Origin: Lysinibacillus_B sp031181585
GTDB taxonomy: Bacteria > Bacillota > Bacilli > Bacillales_A > Planococcaceae
Assembly: GCF_047301505.1 (NCBI RefSeq)
Contig: NZ_CP154840.1
Coordinates: 2,666,001 to 2,730,000 of the forward strand
Direction: 5' to 3'
DNA: 64,000 nt
Shown: positions 7,467-15,422 of the stretch, piece by piece
How the letters are laid out: every line of letters starts with the position of its first letter
Position numbering within the stretch: position 1 is the stretch's first letter
Program-made: the position numbers and the translations under genes
Notes under the pieces: model-generated
What the model was told of the DNA's origin: nothing
Databases searched by the model: none
What the model saw: the letters and a program-made list of their open reading frames with translations, nothing else

Positions 7467-10178
7467 GTGACAGAGAAAAGACGTACACGTGAAGATATAA
7501 AAAAGGCACGTGAAATGGAAAAGAAAAAAAATCGTTCCCCTTTAAAAACATGGCTTAAACGAATTGCATTAGCTGTTGTAGCCATAGGGATCGCTCTTTT
7601 TATCGGGGGCGCAGGTCTCTTTGCCTATTATGTAAGCAAAGCACCAGACCTTGATGAAGAAGCATTGAAGGACCCAATTTCATCGGAAATTTATGATGTA
7701 AATGGAGAACTATTTGCGACAATTGGTGCGGGTGAAAACCGTAAATATATAGATTATGAAGATATTCCACAGGAAATGGTGGATGCTATTATCGCGACAG
7801 AAGATGCGCGCTTTTTCGATCACTTTGGAATAGATATTTGGCGTCTTGGCGGAGCTGTCGTTGCCAACTTACGTGATGGATTTGGAGCACAAGGTGCAAG
7901 TACAATTACACAACAGGTAGTGAAGAACTCTTTCTTTACAAATGAAAAGAAATTGGAACGTAAAGCACAAGAGGCATGGCTTGCCATCCAGCTTGAGCGA
8001 CAATATTCTAAAGAAGAAATTTTTGAAATGTATTTTAATAAAGTATTAATGTCGGGAACAGTATACGGATTTGGTACAGCGGCGGAATACTTCTACGGTA
8101 AAGAGCTTAACGAGCTTAAACTTGAGGAAATGGCTTTATTAGCTGGTATGCCGCAAAGTCCTAACAACTATAACCCGTTCAAAAACCCTGAACGTGCTGC
8201 GCAGCGCCGTGATATTGTTCTAAGCTTGATGGTACAGCACGACAAGATTACAGAAGCAGATGCAAAGGCAGCGAAGGAAACGGATGTAACAGCAGGTCTT
8301 CTTCCTGAAGAAGACCGTAAAACGAATTTCGCATCAAAATACCCAGCATATTTAGATGTTGTTTTAGAAGAACTTGGAGAAAAAGAAAAGGAAAGTTTAT
8401 TGGCAGAAGGTATTAAAGTGTATACAACACTTGACCCTGCTGCACAGGAAATTGTTGAATCTGTAATGAATGATGACAGCAACTTCCCAACAGAAACGAT
8501 TCAATCTGGTATTTCTGTTATTGATACACAAACGGGAGCCATTGCTGCAATTGGAGGCGGTCGTAACTTTGAAGGCCGGCCATTCAACTACGCAGATGAC
8601 TTGAAAGATCGTTCTCCAGGTTCCACGTTAAAACCTCTTGTAGACTATGGGCCTGCCATTGAATATTTAAAATGGTCAACAGGAGAAACAACAGTGGATG
8701 AACCTATGAACTACAAAACTGATAAAAGCAAAAGGATCAATAACTGGGATAATAAATATCTAGGTACAATGACGGCACGAGAAGCCCTTTATACATCCCG
8801 AAATGTACCAGCAGTACAGACATTTAACGAAGTAGGTGCTGAAAAATCACAAGAATTCATTTCCAAATTGGGTATTGAAGTCGATCATTTAGTAGAATCC
8901 GACGCCATTGGTGGAGGTAAAGTAAACATCTCCCCTATCCAAATGGCTGCATCCTATGCTGCTTTTGGTAACGAAGGAATCTACACAGAGCCATACTCTA
9001 TTTCAAAAATTGAATACCGAGATGGTTCAACTGAGAGCTTGAAGCCAAAAGCAGTTTCTGCGATGAGCGATGCCACTGCCTATATGGTAACGGATATTCT
9101 ACGCGATGTAGTAAGCAGTAAGCCGAATGCTTCCGGTACAGCAGCAAATGTACCAGGAGTAGACATTGCTGGTAAAACAGGTACAACAAACTATGGTGCA
9201 GATGATTTTGCGAAATATAACCTGCCTTCTTCAGCAGTACCTGATTCATGGTTTGCGGGCTACTCGCCAAATTACTCCATCGCTATTTGGAGCGGCTATG
9301 AAAAACGCTCAGAGCCAATTACTTCTTGGGAAGAGCGTCGACTTCCGCAAAACTTATTCAAATCTATCATGACGGACTTGTCGAAAAACGTCCCGAATAC
9401 GAAGTTTAAACAACCAGATTCAGTTACATCTGCGACGATTGTTGTCGGTAGTAAGCCATTAAAACTCGCGGGTAAAAATACACCATCTAACTTGAAATCA
9501 ACTGAGCTGTTCGTTAAAGGAACAGAGCCAAAAGAAGTAGCAATAGAGGTAGAGGAAGAAGTCGAAATTGAAGCACCTACTGATGTGTATGCAACATATA
9601 ATGATGCCAGCCAACAAATCGAATTAACATGGTCGCATAATGCCTCCGCAGATGAAGATGATGAAGAGCCGGTAAATTATACGTATGAAGTAACAATGAA
9701 AGTTGACGATGGCGAAGCTGTCGTAATTCAAACAACCGGTGCTAAACAGGCTGTTATTCCAAACGCACAACCGGGAAGTACCTATACATTCTCTGTTGTA
9801 GCAACTGACGGTGAAAGCCGAAGTGCACCTGGAACTGTTTCCCTATATATCGAAGGAGCAGGAACAGAGACTGAGGATCCTGAAGTGGAAGAACCTGAAG
9901 TTGATGAGCCAGAGCAGCCGGGCAATAACAACGGTAATGGCAATAATGGCAACGGTAATGGTAATAACGGCAACGGTAGTGGCAATGGTAATGGTAATAA
10001 CGGCAACGGCAACGGCAATGGTAATAACGGCAACGGTAATGGCAATAATGGCAACGGTAACGGCAACAACCCGGATAATGGGCAAGGTGGCCAAACAGGA
10101 ACAAATCCTAGCGTCCCGCCAACTACTCCAACCCCTCCATCAACTGAAGATGAAGATGAAGAAGACGGAGAAAATTAA
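7467..10178 (+). CDS. ponA: Class A penicillin-binding protein 1 (glycosyltransferase/transpeptidase)
   Basis: 903 residues: a basic cytoplasmic head, one membrane segment at about 32-56, and a GT51 domain with EDARFFDHFG (112-121) and QGASTITQQVVKN. The transpeptidase follows with S386 in SPGSTLKP, SRN at 444-446 and KTGT at 570-573. After it come an acidic linker, a fibronectin type III-like domain (about 705-790) and a low-complexity Asn/Gly tail. It polymerises and cross-links peptidoglycan outside the membrane. Start is GTG with GAGGAG 8 bases upstream. All catalytic motifs are intact. Co-transcribed with recU; a strong terminator follows. Confidence 0.96.
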   Translation: MTEKRRTREDIKKAREMEKKKNRSPLKTWLKRIALAVVAIGIALFIGGAGLFAYYVSKAPDLDEEALKDPISSEIYDVNGELFATIGAGENRKYIDYEDIPQEMVDAIIATEDARFFDHFGIDIWRLGGAVVANLRDGFGAQGASTITQQVVKNSFFTNEKKLERKAQEAWLAIQLERQYSKEEIFEMYFNKVLMSGTVYGFGTAAEYFYGKELNELKLEEMALLAGMPQSPNNYNPFKNPERAAQRRDIVLSLMVQHDKITEADAKAAKETDVTAGLLPEEDRKTNFASKYPAYLDVVLEELGEKEKESLLAEGIKVYTTLDPAAQEIVESVMNDDSNFPTETIQSGISVIDTQTGAIAAIGGGRNFEGRPFNYADDLKDRSPGSTLKPLVDYGPAIEYLKWSTGETTVDEPMNYKTDKSKRINNWDNKYLGTMTAREALYTSRNVPAVQTFNEVGAEKSQEFISKLGIEVDHLVESDAIGGGKVNISPIQMAASYAAFGNEGIYTEPYSISKIEYRDGSTESLKPKAVSAMSDATAYMVTDILRDVVSSKPNASGTAANVPGVDIAGKTGTTNYGADDFAKYNLPSSAVPDSWFAGYSPNYSIAIWSGYEKRSEPITSWEERRLPQNLFKSIMTDLSKNVPNTKFKQPDSVTSATIVVGSKPLKLAGKNTPSNLKSTELFVKGTEPKEVAIEVEEEVEIEAPTDVYATYNDASQQIELTWSHNASADEDDEEPVNYTYEVTMKVDDGEAVVIQTTGAKQAVIPNAQPGSTYTFSVVATDGESRSAPGTVSLYIEGAGTETEDPEVEEPEVDEPEQPGNNNGNGNNGNGNGNNGNGSGNGNGNNGNGNGNGNNGNGNGNNGNGNGNNPDNGQGGQTGTNPSVPPTTPTPPSTEDEDEEDGEN
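9920..10078 (+). repeat. In-frame Asn-Gly short repeats at the end of ponA
   Basis: About 150 bases of degenerate AAC/AAT-GGC/GGT repeats encode a run of NGNGNN units near residues 818-870 of PBP1. The composition (almost only Asn, Gly and one Ser) predicts a flexible extracellular tail, probably length-variable through slippage. The antisense frames seen here are artefacts of the repeat. Confidence 0.9.
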
Positions 10179-10235
10179 TTTCTTTTGCAGCAACTGTAGT
10201 ACACAAAGCCAAAGCTAATGAGTCAAAAAAATAAA

Positions 10236-10275
10236 ACAGGCAGGGAAAACAAATCGTTTTCCCTGCCTGTTTTTA
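10236..10275 (+). terminator. Terminator of recU-ponA
   Basis: A perfect 15-base inverted repeat (10236-10250 and 10256-10270, 5-base loop) is followed by TTTTTAATTTG on the plus strand, 58 bases after the ponA stop. Confidence 0.92.
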
Positions 10276-10376
10276 ATTTGTAAGCTGTTAGATGAGTCCA
10301 AGTCAATTAAATACTGCAGTCTCTCCTGTAGAAATAACGCCTAAAATAATCTCCCCATTGAAAGTAAACTATCTAA

Positions 10377-10424
10377 AAAGAACTGCCCTGGAAAAGCCGC
10401 TTTCAGGACTTTCAGGACAGTTCT
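10377..10424 (-). terminator. Terminator of nth-ypoC
   Basis: Long imperfect inverted repeat (AAGAACTG-CCTG arms) just beyond the ypoC stop, followed on the minus strand by TTTTTAG. The plus side also has a T-rich run, so it may act in both directions. Confidence 0.75.
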
Positions 10425-10427
10425 TGT

Positions 10428-10769
10428 TTATTTTTTCAAGCGTAGCCTTGCACAACGTTTTTTGGTTTCTTTGTAGAGTTCATCCAATTGCCGATAGCAG
10501 GCATACTGGCCAGGTTTCATTTTTATGAATTCGAGGCGTTCTTTTCCGTTAATCGGATACAGCTCAAAATCACTCTCTAACGTCGCATTCTGCCCTGCTG
10601 AATTCAGCAGCAGCTGTTCATAATGCGCAATGCCTTGCTTCATTAAAACAGCCGTTTCTTTACTTCTTTCCTCATGGGCGATATGAATCTGGTCGCGAAG
10701 CTTTTCCCAGTTACTAAACCATTCATCAATAATTTCCTTTGAGATAGCTTCCTGTTTTACTTCAATCAT
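10428..10769 (-). CDS. ypoC: YpoC family protein
   Basis: Small helical protein of 113 residues with a basic C-terminus (KKRCARLRLKK). It corresponds in position and size to ypoC, which follows nth in Bacillales. I place the start at the ATG at 10769-10767, which overlaps the nth stop as ATGA; the longer open frame upstream lies inside nth. Function unknown. Coupling to nth suggests a shared transcript only. Confidence 0.75.
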   Translation of the reverse strand: MIEVKQEAISKEIIDEWFSNWEKLRDQIHIAHEERSKETAVLMKQGIAHYEQLLLNSAGQNATLESDFELYPINGKERLEFIKMKPGQYACYRQLDELYKETKKRCARLRLKK

Positions 10770-11425
10770 AACTTGACCAGGCCCTTCTTTAGTCGTTTCT
10801 GTCCTTCCCTGCAATCCGAAAGCAGTGGACATTCATGACATTGAGGGTTTTGCGCCTTACAGTGGTAGCGTCCAAAGAAAATCATTTGATGATGAGCTCT
10901 ACTCCAGCGTTCAATCGGCGTTTTTTTCATAATTGTCTCTTCAACTTCTAATACAGAATCTTTCCATCGGCATAGCCCCAATCTCTTGGTAATACGCTCT
11001 ACATGCGTATCTACAGCCATTGCAGGTACATCAAACGCAACAGACAATACAACATTCGCTGTCTTACGCCCCACTCCAGGTAACGTCACTAATGCTTCAC
11101 GATTGGCTGGAATTTCCCCATTGTATTCATCAATTAGCCTTTGGCACAGCAGCTGAATATTTTTGGCCTTATTACGGTACAATCCGATAGAACGAATATC
11201 GCTTTGTAATTCCTCTAATTCTACGTTTAAGTAGTCCTGAGGTGTTTTATATTTTTGGAATAAATCCTTGGTGACCCGGTTAACGAGTGCATCCGTACAT
11301 TGTGCTGATAACAATGTAGCAATTGTCAGCTCAAATGGATTTTCATGAACGAGCTCACAATGTGCGTTCGGAAACATCTCATCCATCACATCAAGAAATT
11401 CAAGCCATTTTGCCTTCGTTAGCAC
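10766..11425 (-). CDS. nth: Endonuclease III (DNA glycosylase/AP lyase)
   Basis: 219 residues. The helix-hairpin-helix is LPGVGRKTANVV with the catalytic lysine of GRKTAN, and VDTHVERITKRLG supplies the catalytic aspartate. A [4Fe-4S] loop has the classic C-x6-C-x2-C-x5-C spacing (CKAQNPQCHECPLLSDC). It removes oxidised pyrimidines and cleaves the abasic site in base excision repair. It lies 11 bases downstream of dnaD, the usual dnaD-nth-ypoC order. Confidence 0.96.
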   Translation of the reverse strand: MLTKAKWLEFLDVMDEMFPNAHCELVHENPFELTIATLLSAQCTDALVNRVTKDLFQKYKTPQDYLNVELEELQSDIRSIGLYRNKAKNIQLLCQRLIDEYNGEIPANREALVTLPGVGRKTANVVLSVAFDVPAMAVDTHVERITKRLGLCRWKDSVLEVEETIMKKTPIERWSRAHHQMIFFGRYHCKAQNPQCHECPLLSDCREGQKRLKKGLVKL

Positions 11426-11436
11426 TTCATTTCCTC

Positions 11437-12147
11437 CTATTCACGCTCATCCAGCCAGTTATAGAACATTTCATTGGATGCTGCTGCCGGCTGGGACTGA
11501 ACCGGTTGAATTGAACGTGAGCGGAATTGCTCCGCATGTTTTTCGATTTGCTGGGTCGACGTAATATTTTTTTTCTTCCACTCAAACAGGATCCGGTCAA
11601 TATAGCGAAGTGATACTTTTCCTGCTACGACGGCCTCCTTCAATGCAGCTTTAATGATAGATGGAGTGTGCCCATCCTTGTCCAGCCACATACCAATCGT
11701 CTCTAGCTCCATCGGCGATAATAACCGGCCAAATTCCTGTTCAAATAATGAATAAATCTCGCCTTCTTCATTTTTAGCTGTCAAGTCAACGTGCATCTGC
11801 TCTTTTTTATCCAGCAATTGTAGAACACATTCCCATAGCGGAAATAAAGAGTATTTCTCAAAAATTTTATCACTCGCATCAATTCCCTGCGTGATTTCTA
11901 AATAGCCTTTTTGCATGAGACGCTGCATTTTCAGTGAGATATCATTTGGTTGGAAATTTGTACGCGTCGCTAGATCCTGAGGTGTGGGAAATTCTATTCC
12001 TTCCTCAAAATAGCTTAATAGATGCATAATGATTAGAGCTTCATCATCCGAAATGTTCAGCTCTTTATATAGCTGAAAAAATAAATGCGGCACAGTTACG
12101 TGCCGTTGCTGTATCCACGAACGGAGTCGGTTGTAGTCTTTTGTCAT
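11437..12147 (-). CDS. dnaD: DNA replication initiation protein DnaD
   Basis: 236 residues. The N-terminal winged-helix DDBH1 domain (about 1-100) is followed by the C-terminal DDBH2 domain (about 125-200), which contains the YxxxI-like stretch YIDRILFEWKKKN characteristic of DnaD/DnaB proteins, and a disordered tail. It helps DnaB and DnaI load the replicative helicase at oriC and during restart. The gene order asnS-dnaD-nth is conserved in the Bacillales. Confidence 0.93.
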   Translation of the reverse strand: MTKDYNRLRSWIQQRHVTVPHLFFQLYKELNISDDEALIIMHLLSYFEEGIEFPTPQDLATRTNFQPNDISLKMQRLMQKGYLEITQGIDASDKIFEKYSLFPLWECVLQLLDKKEQMHVDLTAKNEEGEIYSLFEQEFGRLLSPMELETIGMWLDKDGHTPSIIKAALKEAVVAGKVSLRYIDRILFEWKKKNITSTQQIEKHAEQFRSRSIQPVQSQPAAASNEMFYNWLDERE

Positions 12148-12176
12148 ATATGGTGACTCCTTTCTTTAAGAGAATA

Positions 12177-12215
12177 GAGAGCGCCCGAAAGACTTGTTCG
12201 GACGCTCTCCAATTT
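12177..12215. terminator. Hairpin between asnS and dnaD
   Basis: A 13-base arm pair (12177-12189 and 12197-12209, one mismatch) with T-rich flanks on both sides (CAATTTTT on plus, TATTCTCTT on minus). It most likely ends or attenuates asnS transcription ahead of dnaD, but the minus-strand U-run is weak. Confidence 0.5.
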
Positions 12216-12320
12216 TTATCAAATGACCTATGTAAGCCATATTGATACTAAGTTGGCCAATATATATTTCATGCGCCGTTTCAAATACGCTCAGGCGTAT
12301 TTGCCAACAGAATCGACTTT

Positions 12321-13616
12321 TTAAGGATATAGACGGTTCAACAAACGAGGGAATGGAATTGTCTCACGGATATGTTCAGTACCTGAGATCCATGCAACCG
12401 TACGCTCAAGACCTAATCCGAAACCTGAATGCGGTACTGAACCTTGTTTTCTCAGCTCTAGATACCAAGCATAAGCATCCATGGAAAGATTATGTTCTTC
12501 TAAACGTGATTTTAATAAATCATAATCATGAATACGTTCTGAACCACCTATGATTTCTCCATAGCCTTCCGGTGCAATCAAGTCTGCACAAAGTACTACA
12601 TCGTCGCGATCTGGGTGTGGCTGCATATAAAATGGCTTAATCCCCACTGGATAGCAAGTGATAAATACAGGCTTATCGTAAGCATTCGCAATGGCTGTCT
12701 CGTGAGGTGCTCCGAAGTCATCGCCCCACTGGATGTCATCAAATCCTTGCTCATGTAAGAACTTAATTGCATCATCATATGAAATACGCGGGAACGGTGC
12801 CTTGATGTTCTCAAGCTTGGACGTATCACGGCCAAGGCGTTCTAAATCAAGTTTACAATTTTTTAATACTGACTGGACAATATGCGTCACATATTGCTCT
12901 TGTACTTCTAAGTTCTCTTCAAACTCGACAAAGGCCATCTCAGGTTCAATCATCCAAAACTCAATTAGGTGACGACGTGTTTTTGATTTTTCTGCACGGA
13001 ATGTCGGACCGAATGAGAAAACTTTTCCTAATGCCATCGCTGCAGCTTCCATATAAAGCTGTCCAGATTGAGAAAGGTATGCATCCTCATCAAAATATTT
13101 TGTATGGAACAGCTCCGAAGTCCCTTCCGGAGAAGAACCTGTCAAGATTGGCGGGTCCATTTTTGTAAAACCATTCTCATTAAAGAATTCGTACGTTGCA
13201 CGGATAATTTCATTACGAACTTTCATGATAGCATGCTGCTTACGAGAACGCAGCCATAAATGACGGTTGTCCATCAGGAACTCTGTGCCATGCTCTTTCG
13301 GTGTAATTGGGAAATCTTCTGCTGCATGGATAATTTCAATACCCGTAACATTTAATTCACAGCCGAATGTAGAGCGCTCGTCTGCCTTAACTTCCCCTGT
13401 AATATACATAGATGTTTCTTGTGTCATGCCTTTTGCTACAGCAAACAGCTCTTCTCCTACTTCTTCCTTTACGACTACGCCCTGAACAAATCCAGAACCG
13501 TCTCGCAGCTGCAAGAATGCAATTTTACCGCTTGAGCGTTTGTTTGCCAGCCAAGCACCTATTTTGACTGTTTCACCGATAGATGCCGGCATGTCTTTGA
13601 TCATAATCTTCTTCAT
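12321..13616 (-). CDS. asnS: Asparagine-tRNA ligase
   Basis: 431 residues, class IIb synthetase. The N-terminal OB anticodon-binding domain (about 15-110) precedes the catalytic domain. Motif 2 is FRAEKSKTRRHLIEFWMIE and motif 3 is GFGLGLERTVAWISG. It charges tRNA-Asn. The HLIEFWMIEPEMAF segment favours AsnRS over AspRS, and the Bacillales order aspB-asnS-dnaD supports this. It starts 29 bases after aspB. No T-box is visible in front of it. Confidence 0.95.
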   Translation of the reverse strand: MKKIMIKDMPASIGETVKIGAWLANKRSSGKIAFLQLRDGSGFVQGVVVKEEVGEELFAVAKGMTQETSMYITGEVKADERSTFGCELNVTGIEIIHAAEDFPITPKEHGTEFLMDNRHLWLRSRKQHAIMKVRNEIIRATYEFFNENGFTKMDPPILTGSSPEGTSELFHTKYFDEDAYLSQSGQLYMEAAAMALGKVFSFGPTFRAEKSKTRRHLIEFWMIEPEMAFVEFEENLEVQEQYVTHIVQSVLKNCKLDLERLGRDTSKLENIKAPFPRISYDDAIKFLHEQGFDDIQWGDDFGAPHETAIANAYDKPVFITCYPVGIKPFYMQPHPDRDDVVLCADLIAPEGYGEIIGGSERIHDYDLLKSRLEEHNLSMDAYAWYLELRKQGSVPHSGFGLGLERTVAWISGTEHIRETIPFPRLLNRLYP

Positions 13617-13645
13617 AATAGTCCTCCAAAATTAGAGAGCAGCGA

Positions 13646-14839
13646 TTAATCCTGCCATTTTGATTTAACAAATGAATCAATACGGCGAACTGCTTCCTCT
13701 AGTAATTCTAATGATGTTGCATAAGACAGGCGAATCGTAGCATCTGCTCCAAATCCTGACCCCGGAATAACTGCTACATTCGCTTCTTCAAGCAATGCTT
13801 TTGCAAATGCATCCACGGATTCATAACCCGTTTTAGCTGCTGCTTCTGATACGTCCGGTAATAAGTAAAATGCCCCTTGAGGCTTTAATACTTTGAAGCC
13901 GGGAATCACAGAAAGCTGGGGATAAATTTTTTCAAGACGTGATTCGAATGCTTGACGCATTTCTTCCACTGCTGCCTGTGAGCCGTTATATGCTTCCACA
14001 GTAGCATATTGGGCTGTTGTTGTAGCATTGGAAGTGGAATGTGACGCCAAGTCTGTCATTGCGTTAATGATATCGGCATTTCCCGCCGCATACCCGATGC
14101 GCCAGCCTGTCATAGAGTGCGATTTAGCTACCCCATTTACAACAATTGTACGAGCTTTCAATTGCTCTGAAATTTGAGCGATAGAAAAATGTTCCACACC
14201 ATTGTAAACAAGTTTTTCGTAAATTTCATCTGAAATGATTAAAATATCTTTCTCCTCTGCTACTTTTGCCAATGCTTCCAACTCGTCACGAGAATAGATC
14301 ATGCCTGATGGGTTAGACGGAGAATTGATGATAACCGCTTTTGTTTTTTCCGACACAGCATCTGCCAATTGCTGCGCAGTAATTTTATAGCCCTGCTCTG
14401 CTGTTCCTTCTACATATACCGGTACACCGCCAGCCATTTTCACCTGTTCCGGATATGAAACCCAATAAGGAATTGGAATGATGACTTCATCGCCCTCGTT
14501 GAGGATTACTTGAAATAGTGTATATAAAACATGTTTTGCCCCAACGCCTACCATGATTTCATTTGCTTTGTATGTAAGGTGGTTGTCACGTGCAAGTTTG
14601 CCGATGATTGCCTGCTTTAATACCGGTAGTCCTCCAGCAGGTGTATATTTCGTTAATCCCTTGTTCATCGACTCTACTGCTGCATCTAAAATATTTTGAG
14701 GTGTATTGAAGTCCGGCTCGCCCGCTCCTAAACCAATTACGTCGATGCCTTGCTCTTTTAGCTCCTTGGCTTTTGCGGTAATCGCCAATGTTGAAGATGG
14801 TGTTAAAGTTTTTACTCGATTAGCTAATAGTTCTTTCAA
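13646..14839 (-). CDS. aspB: Aspartate aminotransferase (class I PLP enzyme)
   Basis: 397 residues from the chosen start. GAGEPDFNTP, the SPSNPSG substrate loop, SDEIYEKL and the PLP lysine in VAKSHSMTGWRIGYAAG all match the Bacillus AspB subclass. It interconverts aspartate and oxaloacetate using glutamate. A longer frame begins at a GTG at 14881, inside ypmB. I prefer TTG at 14839 because GAGGAG lies 8 bases upstream, the ypmB stop is 14 bases before it, and this gives the family's usual N-terminus (KELLANRVKTLTPS). Confidence 0.93.
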   Translation of the reverse strand: MKELLANRVKTLTPSSTLAITAKAKELKEQGIDVIGLGAGEPDFNTPQNILDAAVESMNKGLTKYTPAGGLPVLKQAIIGKLARDNHLTYKANEIMVGVGAKHVLYTLFQVILNEGDEVIIPIPYWVSYPEQVKMAGGVPVYVEGTAEQGYKITAQQLADAVSEKTKAVIINSPSNPSGMIYSRDELEALAKVAEEKDILIISDEIYEKLVYNGVEHFSIAQISEQLKARTIVVNGVAKSHSMTGWRIGYAAGNADIINAMTDLASHSTSNATTTAQYATVEAYNGSQAAVEEMRQAFESRLEKIYPQLSVIPGFKVLKPQGAFYLLPDVSEAAAKTGYESVDAFAKALLEEANVAVIPGSGFGADATIRLSYATSLELLEEAVRRIDSFVKSKWQD

Positions 14840-14853
14840 TGAAATCGTCTCCT

Positions 14854-15336
14854 CTATAAATTCGATATGCGTTTCCACCATTGTCCGTCTTCAAACAAAA
14901 TATACACATAATTTAGCTTGTCAGCGTCGTTCAGATAAGTGATCTCCCATACAGCGCCCGCTTCCTCATAGCCTAATTTTGCATGAAGTATTTCTTTTAC
15001 ATTCGTCTCATCATTTACCACTGATAACGCTTGCTCTTTTGTAACGCCGTCCTGCAAATAGACTTCCTGAATCAGATTCTCTTCAAGGCTGATTGGAACA
15101 AAAATTGCTTTCTCCTTACCGTATTCGTCTACCCCGAATACCGTAACGTACGGCTTATTGCCATTGTAGACATAACTGTCTGAAACAACTGCCAGAGACT
15201 TGGAGGTGATGGCCAAGTCTTCAGCCTGCTGTTCCTTTTCGTTAAATGGCGCATCGGCTTTCCAGAGTACGAAAGAGGTAATGACAAGTACCAACGATAA
15301 GGTAAAAATGACACCGAAAATGATCCAGTTCTTCAT
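14854..15336 (-). CDS. ypmB: YpmB-like membrane-anchored protein (DUF5590)
   Basis: 160 residues. One N-terminal membrane anchor (about 5-25) is followed by an extracytoplasmic PepSY-like region ending in VYILFEDGQWWKRI. It matches YpmB in length, topology and position between dinG and aspB. Function is not established. The start overlaps a preceding 29-codon ORF as ATGA. Confidence 0.82.
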   Translation of the reverse strand: MKNWIIFGVIFTLSLVLVITSFVLWKADAPFNEKEQQAEDLAITSKSLAVVSDSYVYNGNKPYVTVFGVDEYGKEKAIFVPISLEENLIQEVYLQDGVTKEQALSVVNDETNVKEILHAKLGYEEAGAVWEITYLNDADKLNYVYILFEDGQWWKRISNL

Positions 15337-15422
15337 CCTTCCACCTTCTTCTGTGCTGCTGCCGAATAATGTTTATCAATTCGCTTCATCTTGCTTACCT
15401 GCTTTCCTTCCTCATCGTTCAT
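15333..15422 (-). CDS. 29-codon ORF linking dinG and ypmB
   Basis: An ATG at 15422 overlaps the end of dinG by 11 bases, and the frame ends in TGA overlapping the ypmB ATG (ATGA). The predicted peptide is hydrophilic and basic (begins MNDEEGKQVSKMKRIDK). B. subtilis has ypmA at this place, but this peptide is shorter and I do not see similarity. It may be a real small protein or only a coupling device. Confidence 0.35.
   Translation of the reverse strand: MNDEEGKQVSKMKRIDKHYSAAAQKKVEG

Noticed and set aside
9754..10104. Antisense frames with Leu-Pro or Cys-His-Tyr repeats
   Set aside because: They are translations of the complement of the Asn-Gly repeat in ponA; low complexity, no starts of quality.
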